NCBI GenBank assembly: GCA_016235455.1
Contig: JACRKZ010000136.1
Coordinates: 1-59,032 of the forward strand
DNA length: 59,032 bases
Direction of reading: 5' to 3'
From: Armatimonadota bacterium
Lineage (GTDB): Bacteria; Armatimonadota; UBA10988
Positions 35,465 through 42,848 of the stretch are shown in pieces (position 1 is the first letter of the stretch; each line of letters starts with the position of its first letter). The position numbers and the translations under genes are program-made. Under the pieces are notes generated by a model. The model worked only from the letters and a program-made list of their open reading frames with translations, did not search any database and was not told the origin of the DNA.

Positions 35465-36495
35465 CTACCGAGAAGCGCGCGCTGGTGACGGGGGTCACGG
35501 GTCAGGACGGCAGCTACCTGGCGGAACTGCTGCTCGACCGCGGGTACCGCGTCTACGGCCTGGTGCGCCGCAGCAGCACCACCACCTTCCAGCGCATCCA
35601 GCACATTCAAGACCGTATGGAACTGCTGCCCGGCGACCTGCTGGACCAGAACTCGCTGATCGACGCGGTACGCTGCGCTCGGCCCGACGAGGTCTACAAC
35701 TTGGCCGCGCAGTCGTTCGTGCAGACCTCCTGGAACCAGCCCGTGCTCACCGGCGAGTTCACCGCGCTGGGCGTCACCCGAATGCTCGAGGCCGTGCGAC
35801 TGGCCGCGCCAGAGGCGCGCTTCTACCAGGCCAGCTCTTCGGAGATGTTCGGCCAGGTGCGCGAGACGCCGCAGTCCGAGCGCACGCCGTTCCATCCGCG
35901 CAGCCCGTATGGCGTGGCCAAGGCTTACGGCCACTACATCACGGTGAACTACCGCGAGAGCTACGGCCTGTACGCCTGCAGCGGCATCCTCTTCAATCAC
36001 GAGAGCCCCCGCCGCGGCCTGGAGTTTGTGACCCGCAAAATCACCGACGGCGCCGCTCGCATCCGCCTGGGCCTGGCCTCGGACCTGCGTCTGGGCAACC
36101 TGGACTCGCAGCGCGACTGGGGTTTTGCCGGCGATTATGTCGATGCCATGCGCCGCATGCTGAGCGCCGACCATGCCGACGACTACGTGGTCGGCACGGG
36201 CCTGACGCACACCGTGCGGCTGTTCGTCGAAAGCGCCTTCGAGGCGCTGGAGATGCCGCTGACCTGGGAAGGCAGCGGGTTGGACGAGGTCGGCCGCGAC
36301 CCCGACGGGCGCGTCGTGGTACGGCTCGACGAGCGCTTCTGTCGGCCCGCGGAGGTCAACCTGCTGTTGGCCGATCCGACGCGGGCCAATCGCGAACTGG
36401 GGTGGACGCCCAAGGTCGATCTGGCCGGTCTGGTGACCATGATGGTCAAGGCCGACTACGATCGTCTGGCCAGCGGGCGCGAGAGTTCTGGCTAG
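35461..36495 (+). CDS. gmd: GDP-mannose 4,6-dehydratase
   Basis: Converts GDP-D-mannose to GDP-4-keto-6-deoxy-mannose, the precursor of fucose, rhamnose and related deoxysugars in surface glycans. 344 residues, SDR fold: ALVTGVTGQDGSYLAELLL (NADP loop), SSSEMFGQV (catalytic Ser/Glu region), YGVAKAYGHY (Tyr-Lys) and GILFNHESPRRG. Start GTG 35461, with GGGAGG 7 nt upstream and overlap with the previous stop. The later genes for the deoxysugar are not in the window. Confidence 0.95.
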   Translation: MTTEKRALVTGVTGQDGSYLAELLLDRGYRVYGLVRRSSTTTFQRIQHIQDRMELLPGDLLDQNSLIDAVRCARPDEVYNLAAQSFVQTSWNQPVLTGEFTALGVTRMLEAVRLAAPEARFYQASSSEMFGQVRETPQSERTPFHPRSPYGVAKAYGHYITVNYRESYGLYACSGILFNHESPRRGLEFVTRKITDGAARIRLGLASDLRLGNLDSQRDWGFAGDYVDAMRRMLSADHADDYVVGTGLTHTVRLFVESAFEALEMPLTWEGSGLDEVGRDPDGRVVVRLDERFCRPAEVNLLLADPTRANRELGWTPKVDLAGLVTMMVKADYDRLASGRESSG

Positions 36496-36511
36496 GAGTG
36501 GAGGACGGACC

Positions 36512-37033
36512 ATGGCGAGCAAGGGCCCGTTGGTGGGCATTCTGATGGGGAGCAGCACCGACTTGCCGGTGATGGAGTCGGCCGCGCGGCTGCTGCAGTC
36601 GTTTGGCGTGGAGTGGGAGATGCGCTGCATCTCCGCGCATCGCAACCCCGGTGGCGTGGCGGACTACGCCGCGAGCGCCTCCGACCGCGGCTTGCGTGTG
36701 ATCGTCGCCGGCGCGGGTGGCGCCGCGCACCTGCCCGGCGTGGTGGCTGCGCATACCATCCTGCCCGTCATCGGTGTGCCGTGCAGCGGCAAGTCGCTGG
36801 CTGGCGCCGATTCGCTGTACTCGATCGTGCAGATGCCGCCCGGCATTCCGGTGGCGACCGTGGGCATTGACGCGGGTCGCAATGCCGGTATCCTTGCGAT
36901 GCAGATCCTGGCAGTGCGGGACCGCACGCTGCGACCCAAGCTGGACCAGCTGAAGGTCGACCTGCTGGCCGAAAACCAGCGCAAGGACGACGAAGTGCTG
37001 GCCGCGTCGCGCCGGATCCGAGAGGGCAAGTAA
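36512..37033 (+). CDS. purE: 5-(carboxyamino)imidazole ribonucleotide mutase
   Basis: Class I PurE of purine synthesis, moving the carboxyl group of N5-CAIR to form CAIR. 173 residues with GILMGSSTDLPVM (phosphate loop), RCISAHRNPG (catalytic His), AGAGGAAHLPG and GVPCSGKSLAG. SD GGAGGACGG precedes the ATG. It is followed with no gap by purB; purK is not in the window. Confidence 0.97.
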   Translation: MASKGPLVGILMGSSTDLPVMESAARLLQSFGVEWEMRCISAHRNPGGVADYAASASDRGLRVIVAGAGGAAHLPGVVAAHTILPVIGVPCSGKSLAGADSLYSIVQMPPGIPVATVGIDAGRNAGILAMQILAVRDRTLRPKLDQLKVDLLAENQRKDDEVLAASRRIREGK

Positions 37034-38329
37034 GTGATCACCCGCTACACCCGGCCCGAGATGCTCGCGCTTTGGAGCGAAGAGGCCAAGTTCGGCTCCT
37101 GGCTCGACGTCGAGCTCGCCATCTGCCGCGCCTGGGCCAAACTGGGCGTCATCCCGCCCGCCGAGGTCGAGACGCTACTGGCCGCCCAGATCAACATCGA
37201 CGTCGCCCGCATCGAGGAGATTGAGCGCACCGTCGACCACGACCTGATCGCCTTCGTCAAGAGCGTCACCGAGCAGCTCGGCGACGAGGGCCGGCACGTG
37301 CACTTCGGCGTTACCTCGTATGACGTGGAAGACACCGCGCTGTGCCTGCGCATGGCCAAGTCGCTGGAACTCGTGCGCTCGGGCGTCAAAGAGCTGCGCG
37401 ATGTCGTCTGGTCGCTGGCCCGGCAGCACAAAGACACCGTGATGATGGGCCGCACCCACGGCGTGCATGCCGAACCCATCACCTTGGCCTTCAAGCTGTG
37501 CGTCTGGCTGGACGATCTGGATCGCGCCATCGAGCGCATCGACCAGACTCTGCCGCGCGTGCGCGTGGGCAAGATCTCCGGCGCCGTGGGCACCTATGCC
37601 AACGTCGACCCGCGCGTCGAGCAGCATGTCTGCGAGGCGCTGGGCCTGACGCCGGCGCCCATCTCCACCCAGATCCACTCTCGCGACCGACACGCCGAGG
37701 TGGTCTGCCTGCTGGCGCTCATCGCCGGGCAGGTGGAACGCATGGCCACCGAGGTGCGCAACCTGCAGCGCACCGAGCTGCTGGAGGTCTCCGAACCGTT
37801 CAAGACCGGCCAGCGCGGCTCATCGGCTATGCCCCACAAGCGCAACCCGTGGCGCTGCGAGACTGTCTCCGGTCTGGCGCGCGTGGTGCGCGGCTACGTG
37901 GTGCCGGCGCTGGAGAACGAGCTGACCTGGCACGAGCGCGACCTGGCCAATTCCAGTGTCGAGCGGGTCATCATCCCCGATGCCTTCCTGGCCGTCGATT
38001 GGCTGCTGCACCGCTTCGCCGGCATCATTGGCGGGCTCAATGTGCATCAGGACAACATGGCGCGCAACATTGCGCTGACCCAGGGCGTCATCCACAGCCA
38101 GCAAGTGCGCCTGGCGCTGAGCGAGTCGGGCTTGAGCTACGATCAGGCCTACGACATCGCCCAAGAGTACGCTCTGCAGGCCTGGAATGAGCGCGTGCCG
38201 TACCGCGGCCTGCTGGAAGCCGACCCGGCCGTCACCGAGCGCCTGAGCGCCGCCGACCTCGACGCCTGCTTCGACCTCAGCCACCACCTGGCCAACCTGG
38301 GCGTCATCTACGAGCGCTTCGGGCTGTAG
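37034..38329 (+). CDS. purB: Adenylosuccinate lyase
   Basis: Cleaves SAICAR and adenylosuccinate in purine synthesis. 431 residues. Seen: HFGVTSYDVEDTA, MGRTHGVHAEP (catalytic His), KISGAVGTYANV, and the signature loop GSSAMPHKRNP with the catalytic Ser. The start GTG 37034 directly follows the purE TAA, with GAGAGGG just upstream. It forms a purE-purB unit behind gmd and is bounded downstream by an inverted repeat. Confidence 0.97.
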   Translation: MITRYTRPEMLALWSEEAKFGSWLDVELAICRAWAKLGVIPPAEVETLLAAQINIDVARIEEIERTVDHDLIAFVKSVTEQLGDEGRHVHFGVTSYDVEDTALCLRMAKSLELVRSGVKELRDVVWSLARQHKDTVMMGRTHGVHAEPITLAFKLCVWLDDLDRAIERIDQTLPRVRVGKISGAVGTYANVDPRVEQHVCEALGLTPAPISTQIHSRDRHAEVVCLLALIAGQVERMATEVRNLQRTELLEVSEPFKTGQRGSSAMPHKRNPWRCETVSGLARVVRGYVVPALENELTWHERDLANSSVERVIIPDAFLAVDWLLHRFAGIIGGLNVHQDNMARNIALTQGVIHSQQVRLALSESGLSYDQAYDIAQEYALQAWNERVPYRGLLEADPAVTERLSAADLDACFDLSHHLANLGVIYERFGL

Positions 38330-38343
38330 GCCCTGGTGAATTC

Positions 38344-38418
38344 ACCACGAGATGTCGCAGAGAGCACAGAGAAGGACAACCTTGAGGATCCCTCTGTGTT
38401 CTCTGTGCTCTCGTGGTT
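38344..38418. terminator. Imperfect inverted repeat between convergent genes, probable bidirectional terminator
   Basis: The left arm holds ACCACGAGA...AGAGAGCACAGAG and the right arm CTCTGTGTTCTCTGTGCTCTCGTGGT, its near complement, around an AC-rich loop. It sits in the only sizeable gap between purB (+) and the dihydroorotase gene (-), the expected place for a shared terminator. The AGAGCACAGAG wording also resembles dispersed intergenic palindromes of some environmental bacteria. No U-tract follows. Confidence 0.5.
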
Positions 38419-38431
38419 GATGAACCGCGTT

Positions 38432-39667
38432 CTAGCGCCCGACGACCACCTCGACCCCACCGGCTTCGCCCTGGATCGCGCCGTCGGCCCAGATCCACTC
38501 GCCGCGCCGCAGCGTGCGCAGCACCGTGCCCCGCACCCTCCGACCGTCGAACGGCGTCCAGCCAGGCATGGTGAGCTGGTCGGCGTTGGTGATCGTCGAT
38601 TCCGCGCTGGGATCGACCAGCACCAGATCCGCGTCCTGGCCCACGCGCACGGCACCCTTGCCCTGCAAGCCGAAGATGGCGGCCGGCGCACGACTGGTCA
38701 GGCGCGCGATGTCGGCCAGGCTCAGCCGGCCCGCGGCGGCGGCGTCGAGCAGCAGTGGCAGCATGGTCTGAATGCCCGGCACGCCGGGCGGCGCGGGCAC
38801 GCGCTGCTTGTCGCTGAGCAGGTGCGGCGCATGGTCCGTGGCCACGGCGTCGATGGTGCCGTCGGCGATGCCGGCCCAGAGCGCCGTCACGTCGTCCGCG
38901 GTCTTGAGCGTGGGGCGCATGTCGCCCAGGGGGCCGAGTCGCGCGGCATCGGTCTCGTCGAGGAACAGGTGGTGCGGCGAGGCCTCGGCGGTGACCCACT
39001 GCCCCGCGGCGCGCGCGCGGCGCAGCGCCTCGACCTCGCGCGCCAGCGCGACATGGCCGATGTGCAGCGGGCCGGTGCCCCATTGGGCATGGGCGGCCAG
39101 CAGCATGTTGAGCGTGTCGCCTTCGGCGTGGGCCATGAACGGCAGGCCGGTGGCCAGCAGACCGCGCAGCCGGGCCTCATCGGCCAGGGGCGAGGTGATG
39201 CCGGTGGTCTCGTTCAGGTACAGCTTGTGCGCGGCCACGTTGCGCACGGCCAGCATCTCGGCCAGGTTGTCGCCGTCGGCCATAAAGTGGAAGCCGTAGT
39301 CGATGACCGACCGCCGCGCGCACTCGCGCACCACCTCGAGCTGGGCGACGGTGTTGGTGAAGGGGTTGGTGTTGGGCATGGTCAGCACGCAGGTCACGCC
39401 GCCGGCCGCGGCGGCGCGGCTCTCGCTGGCATAGGTGCCCTTGTGCGCATGGACGCCCGGTTCGCGGAAGTGCGCGTGCACATCGACCAGGCCTGGCAAC
39501 GCCGTCAGCCCGTCGGCGTCGAGCGTGGCGTCGGCCACGCCGTCGAACGAGCCGACAGGACCCACATGAACAAAGCGCCCATCGTGAGCGGCCAGATCGG
39601 CGGCGAACGAGCCGCCCGCGGTGACGAGCCGGGCGCCGCGAACCAGCAACAAGGCACGAGTGGCCAT
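38432..39667 (-). CDS. pyrC: Dihydroorotase
   Basis: Zinc amidohydrolase closing carbamoyl-aspartate to dihydroorotate in pyrimidine synthesis. 411 residues. Seen: PGLVDVHAHFREPG (HxH metal ligands), VLTMPNTNPFTNT (substrate Asn), HKLYLNETTG with the lysine expected to be carboxylated, FMAHAEGDT, TAEASPHHLFL and VATDHAPHL (catalytic Asp). Two starts, ATG 39676 and ATG 39667. The AAGGGA site abuts the first but lies 8 nt from the second, so I chose 39667. Some members with this sequence act as allantoinase or hydantoinase, but the FREPG and TDHAPH pattern favours dihydroorotase. Confidence 0.92.
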   Translation of the reverse strand: MATRALLLVRGARLVTAGGSFAADLAAHDGRFVHVGPVGSFDGVADATLDADGLTALPGLVDVHAHFREPGVHAHKGTYASESRAAAAGGVTCVLTMPNTNPFTNTVAQLEVVRECARRSVIDYGFHFMADGDNLAEMLAVRNVAAHKLYLNETTGITSPLADEARLRGLLATGLPFMAHAEGDTLNMLLAAHAQWGTGPLHIGHVALAREVEALRRARAAGQWVTAEASPHHLFLDETDAARLGPLGDMRPTLKTADDVTALWAGIADGTIDAVATDHAPHLLSDKQRVPAPPGVPGIQTMLPLLLDAAAAGRLSLADIARLTSRAPAAIFGLQGKGAVRVGQDADLVLVDPSAESTITNADQLTMPGWTPFDGRRVRGTVLRTLRRGEWIWADGAIQGEAGGVEVVVGR

Positions 39668-39688
39668 GGTGTTCATCCCTTCCCAAGG

Positions 39689-39748
39689 GAGAAAACGGTG
39701 TCAGGACCTGTTTTCGCCTGCGAAAACGGGTCCTGACACCGTTTTCTC
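39689..39748. repeat. Near-perfect 28-bp inverted repeat with a 4-nt loop (REP-like palindrome)
   Basis: Left arm 39689-39716 and right arm 39721-39748 match in 27 of 28 positions around the loop cctg. The core word is GGTGTCAGGACC. It lies between the divergent dihydroorotase and enolase-superfamily genes, so it is not a simple convergent terminator. Its form resembles REP elements mobilised by RAYT transposases, but no transposase is nearby. Copies elsewhere in the genome cannot be checked here. Confidence 0.8.
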
Positions 39749-39826
39749 GCGGCTCCAGCCCCTGGGCTTGAACCGATGCTCCGAGAAGAGTACCATGAGG
39801 CCCCAGAGTGGGATAGGGAGCAGTCG

Positions 39827-40939
39827 ATGGGCAAGGATCGTATCGCGCGTGTGGAGGTCATCCCGGCGGCACTGCCGGTCAAGACGCATGAAGACTCTTC
39901 ACGCGGCGAGGTCCAGCAGCATGTCTTTCTGCGGATCGAAACGCAGGACGGCGCTGTAGGTTGGGGTGAAGCGCGCGCGCTGCCGTCGTGGACCGGTGAG
40001 ACGCTCGAAGGCATCACCACGGCGCTGAGCGACTATTTCGCGCCGGTGCTGTTGGGCGCCAGCCCGTTCGCACGCAATGCCATCTTCAACACCATCGACG
40101 AGATCGTCACCGGCGCCGTGTCGAACGGTATGCCCGCGGCGCGTTCGGCGGTGGACATTGCGCTGCACGACCTGCAGGGCAAGCTGGCCGGCGTGGCCGT
40201 GCATGAACTGCTTGGCGGCAAGACCTGCGACCACCTGTACCTCAGCCACAGCCTGCGCGCCGAGTCGCCGCAGGCCATGCGCGAAGCGGCCATGCGCTAC
40301 CATGACAGCCGGTGCCTCAAGGTCAAGCTGACCGGCGATGCGGGGCTCGACAGCGAGCGGCTGGCCGCGGTCAGCGATGCCGCGCCGCAGGCCGCCATCT
40401 GGCTGGATGGCAACCAGAACTACTCCGCCACCAGCGCCATGACCATGCTCGACCGCATCCGCTCGGCCAAGCGCTGCACTTGCCTGCAGCAGCCCGTCGG
40501 CAGCAACGACTGGTTCGGCATGGCCCGCCTGCGCCAGCGCTCCTGGCTGCCGCTGGCCGTGGACGAGGGCTGTTTCTCACCCGACGACGTGCTGCGCATC
40601 GCCCGGCTCGAAGTGGCCGATCTGGTGGTGCTCAAGCTGTGCAAGGCGGGCGGCCTGCGTGACCTGGCGCGCCAGGCGGTCATCGCCCAGGCGGCCGGCT
40701 TGGACCTGCTGGGCTCGGGCCTGACAGAATCGGGTATCGGCATGGCGGCCGCGGTGCACGTCTTCAGCACGCTCCGGCTGCGGCTCCCGCCGCAGCTCAA
40801 CGGCTCGCAGTACCTGGACGAAATGCTCGTTTCCGGGCTGGAGACTACCGCCAAGGGCGCCATCCGCGTCCCCAACGGCCCCGGCCTGGGCATCGAGGTC
40901 GACGAGGAGCGCCTGCGCGCGCTGGCCATCGACGACTGA
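39827..40939 (+). CDS. Enolase-superfamily enzyme (mandelate racemase/muconate lactonising; dipeptide-epimerase-like)
   Basis: 370 residues. ATG 39827 follows AGGGAGCAG at good spacing. N-terminal capping domain, then a TIM barrel: AARSAVDIALHDLQGK, LKVKLTG (KxK acid/base), AIWLDGNQNYS (first metal Asp), LQQPVGSND (where the family usually has EQP, the second metal Glu), LAVDEGCFS (third) and VVLKLCKAGG (opposite-face lysine). The general plan resembles L-Ala-D/L-Glu epimerases. The Gln at the second metal position makes the activity uncertain. Confidence 0.88.
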   Translation: MGKDRIARVEVIPAALPVKTHEDSSRGEVQQHVFLRIETQDGAVGWGEARALPSWTGETLEGITTALSDYFAPVLLGASPFARNAIFNTIDEIVTGAVSNGMPAARSAVDIALHDLQGKLAGVAVHELLGGKTCDHLYLSHSLRAESPQAMREAAMRYHDSRCLKVKLTGDAGLDSERLAAVSDAAPQAAIWLDGNQNYSATSAMTMLDRIRSAKRCTCLQQPVGSNDWFGMARLRQRSWLPLAVDEGCFSPDDVLRIARLEVADLVVLKLCKAGGLRDLARQAVIAQAAGLDLLGSGLTESGIGMAAAVHVFSTLRLRLPPQLNGSQYLDEMLVSGLETTAKGAIRVPNGPGLGIEVDEERLRALAIDD

Positions 40940-40949
40940 AGTCGGGCGA

Positions 40950-41648
40950 CTACTGCAACCGGTCGTCGGCCAGGGCGTTGCGCAACAGGCGCAGCGCTTC
41001 GGGCCGGTGCGCCAACCATCCCGCGCGTACCGCCGCGGGCAACCACAGCGCGTGCGCATCGGCGTTGAGCACGGCCGGACCACAACCGACCGACCGGCGC
41101 CAGGCGCGCACATCGTGCGGCCGCCGCCAGAGCGGGTCATCGTCGGCCAGGGCGCGCCAGTCCGCGGCCGCCGCGGGCGCCGTGTCGTCGGCCGCGGCGA
41201 TGACCAGGCCGGTCGCCGCCGTCGGCGCGGGCTGGTCCGCGCGCGGCAGCACCACGTGCAGCGTGCGGCCCTTCTCGGTCAGCCAGCCCTCGCCCGTGCG
41301 CAGCGCGGTGTCCAGCGCATCGCGTAGGGGATCGACCGGGTTGGACAGTGCCATCCAGCCGGGGTTGGGCTGCGGCAGTGGGGTCATCCACGGCCAAGGC
41401 GGCTTGGGCATGCGCGGCGGCGCCACCTTCGGCCCCGGCACATGGTGGACGACCTGTTTCTTGATGGTGACCTGGTCGGGTGGGGCCGGGGCGGACGGCG
41501 CTGGCGTGACAAGTTCGGCGCGCGGTGCCGTGCTGTCGGTGGTGCGTGCGTCGGGCAGGTGGCGCGCGGTGGAGAACAGCACCAGCAGCGCTACGCCGTT
41601 GGCGGCGGCGGTCCACGGCAGCAGGCTGAGCCGGCGGCGCGGCCTCAC
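40950..41648 (-). CDS. Membrane-anchored proline-rich protein, TonB-like layout
   Basis: 232 residues. Basic N-terminus, one membrane helix (LLPWTAAANGVALLVLF), then a proline-rich stretch (APSAPAPPDQVTIKKQ ... VAPPRMPKPPWPWMTP) that could span the periplasm, and an Ala/Trp-rich C-terminus with DDDPLWRRPHDVRAW. No TonB C-terminal YP motif seen. Its ATG overlaps the stop of the ExbB-like gene by 4 nt, so it belongs to that cluster. A TonB-like role is inference from layout only. Confidence 0.75.
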   Translation of the reverse strand: MRPRRRLSLLPWTAAANGVALLVLFSTARHLPDARTTDSTAPRAELVTPAPSAPAPPDQVTIKKQVVHHVPGPKVAPPRMPKPPWPWMTPLPQPNPGWMALSNPVDPLRDALDTALRTGEGWLTEKGRTLHVVLPRADQPAPTAATGLVIAAADDTAPAAAADWRALADDDPLWRRPHDVRAWRRSVGCGPAVLNADAHALWLPAAVRAGWLAHRPEALRLLRNALADDRLQ

Positions 41649-42247
41649 AGCGCGGCCTCGGAGGGCCGCAGCAACTCGCGTGCTTCATTGGCCACGGTGC
41701 GCAGCGCCAGCAGCGTCGCCAGGCGCCGGCGCTCGAGCATGAGCACCGCCAGACGCCCGGCCAGCGCCAGCAGCAAGCCGGCGGCCGTGACCACCAGCGC
41801 GTGACTGTAGATGGACTGAATGCGGGCGTGGTCGGGCGAGGCCACCAAGCGATTGACCGACGAGAGGCTGATCAGGCTGACGGCGCAGCCCAGCAGAGGG
41901 GTCAGGTCGCTGACCACGCGCAACAGCGTCAGCGGCCCGTCGAGTCGGCGGTCGACGGCATCGAGGGTCTCGCTCACCGCCTCGGAGTTGTGGTCGCGCG
42001 TATCGGCCACGACGCGCACCACGGCCGCCACCGTGGGGCCTTGCGCCTCGGCCTCGGCCAGCAGTGCCGGCGCGCCGCCGTCACGATACGCCTGATGCAG
42101 TGCCTGTACCACGGGCAGCGCGGCGCGGGGCTCGCGCCGCAAGGTCGACAGCCGTTCGAGGGTGACGGCAACGATGAACGCGCCGACCACGACGAGTGGC
42201 AGCAGCAGCCATCCGCAGTTCACCAGCAGTTCGAGCAGCCGAACCAA
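41645..42247 (-). CDS. MotA/TolQ/ExbB-family proton channel-like protein
   Basis: 200 residues with three membrane helices in the ExbB pattern: N-terminal (CGWLLLPLVVVGAFIVAVTLERL), then a cytoplasmic helical part, then LRVVSDLTPLLGCAVSLISL and HALVVTAAGLLLALAGRLAVLM. The LTPLLG segment matches the TolQ/ExbB second helix (APLLGLLGTV), though the following LGT is replaced. Such channels use proton flow to drive a partner. It lies between two single-helix membrane proteins, the same gene number as an ExbB-ExbD-TonB set. Confidence 0.72.
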   Translation of the reverse strand: MVRLLELLVNCGWLLLPLVVVGAFIVAVTLERLSTLRREPRAALPVVQALHQAYRDGGAPALLAEAEAQGPTVAAVVRVVADTRDHNSEAVSETLDAVDRRLDGPLTLLRVVSDLTPLLGCAVSLISLSSVNRLVASPDHARIQSIYSHALVVTAAGLLLALAGRLAVLMLERRRLATLLALRTVANEARELLRPSEAAL

Positions 42248-42259
42248 CAGACCGCCTCC

Positions 42260-42775
42260 CTAGCGCACGTCCCACTGGGGTCCGCCCACCGGCAGACCCA
42301 GGTCACCCAGCTGTCGGCACAACGCCTCGGCCGAGCCGCGAGTCAGCTCGACGAGCCCGCGCGGACCGTCGCCGACCCAGCGCAGCACGCGGCCGTGCAC
42401 GACTTCTACCCGGACCGGGCCGCGCCGACCCGCGGTGAAGCAGAGTCGCGCGGTGGCCGGACAACCGCAGTCGGCAGCCACAGTGCCGCTGCCCACCAGG
42501 GCCGAGATCAGCGCGCGCGGCGCTGGGCCGACCACCGCCTGAGTGCCAGTGCCCTCAGCCATGGGCCCGCATTGCACCACCACGCCATCGGCTTCGGCCA
42601 GGGCGGCGAGCGCCGCTGCCGCGGCTTGCGCCGTGGCCCGCCGCGGCGCGGCCGGGCTGGTCGGCGTACAGAGCCAGGCCGCGAGCACCGCCGCCACCAG
42701 CGCCCACACCGCGACGAACTGGGTGTGTCGCGGGCGGCGGGCACTCGATGGCAGACGGATCTCGTAGCTGGGCAC
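42260..42775 (-). CDS. Single-helix membrane protein in the ExbB-like cluster
   Basis: 171 residues from GTG 42775, which follows GGGAGAG at 5 nt. A longer reading starts at ATG 42802 with a poor ribosome site. A short cytoplasmic start (PSYEIRLPSSARRPRHTQF) precedes one helix (VAVWALVAAVLAAWL) and a periplasmic part with four cysteines (VVVQCG, AADCGCPATARLCF). Position and topology match ExbD/TolR, but the ExbD membrane Asp is absent (the helix is VAVWALVAAVLAAW), so family assignment fails on sequence. Confidence 0.65.
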   Translation of the reverse strand: MPSYEIRLPSSARRPRHTQFVAVWALVAAVLAAWLCTPTSPAAPRRATAQAAAAALAALAEADGVVVQCGPMAEGTGTQAVVGPAPRALISALVGSGTVAADCGCPATARLCFTAGRRGPVRVEVVHGRVLRWVGDGPRGLVELTRGSAEALCRQLGDLGLPVGGPQWDVR

Positions 42776-42848
42776 TTGGCTCTCCCGAAATGCGGCTATC
42801 ATCTTACCACAGCGCGCGGCGGGCCGTTCGCCGCGGCCGGACAACCAT

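Noticed and set aside
38330..38431. tRNA or CRISPR repeat in the purB-pyrC gap
   Set aside because: The inverted repeat is a single unit with no spacer series, and no cloverleaf or T-loop GTTCRA segment can be formed.
42260..42775. ExbD/TolR assignment
   Set aside because: Topology and position fit, but the conserved membrane aspartate and the ExbD periplasmic pattern are missing.
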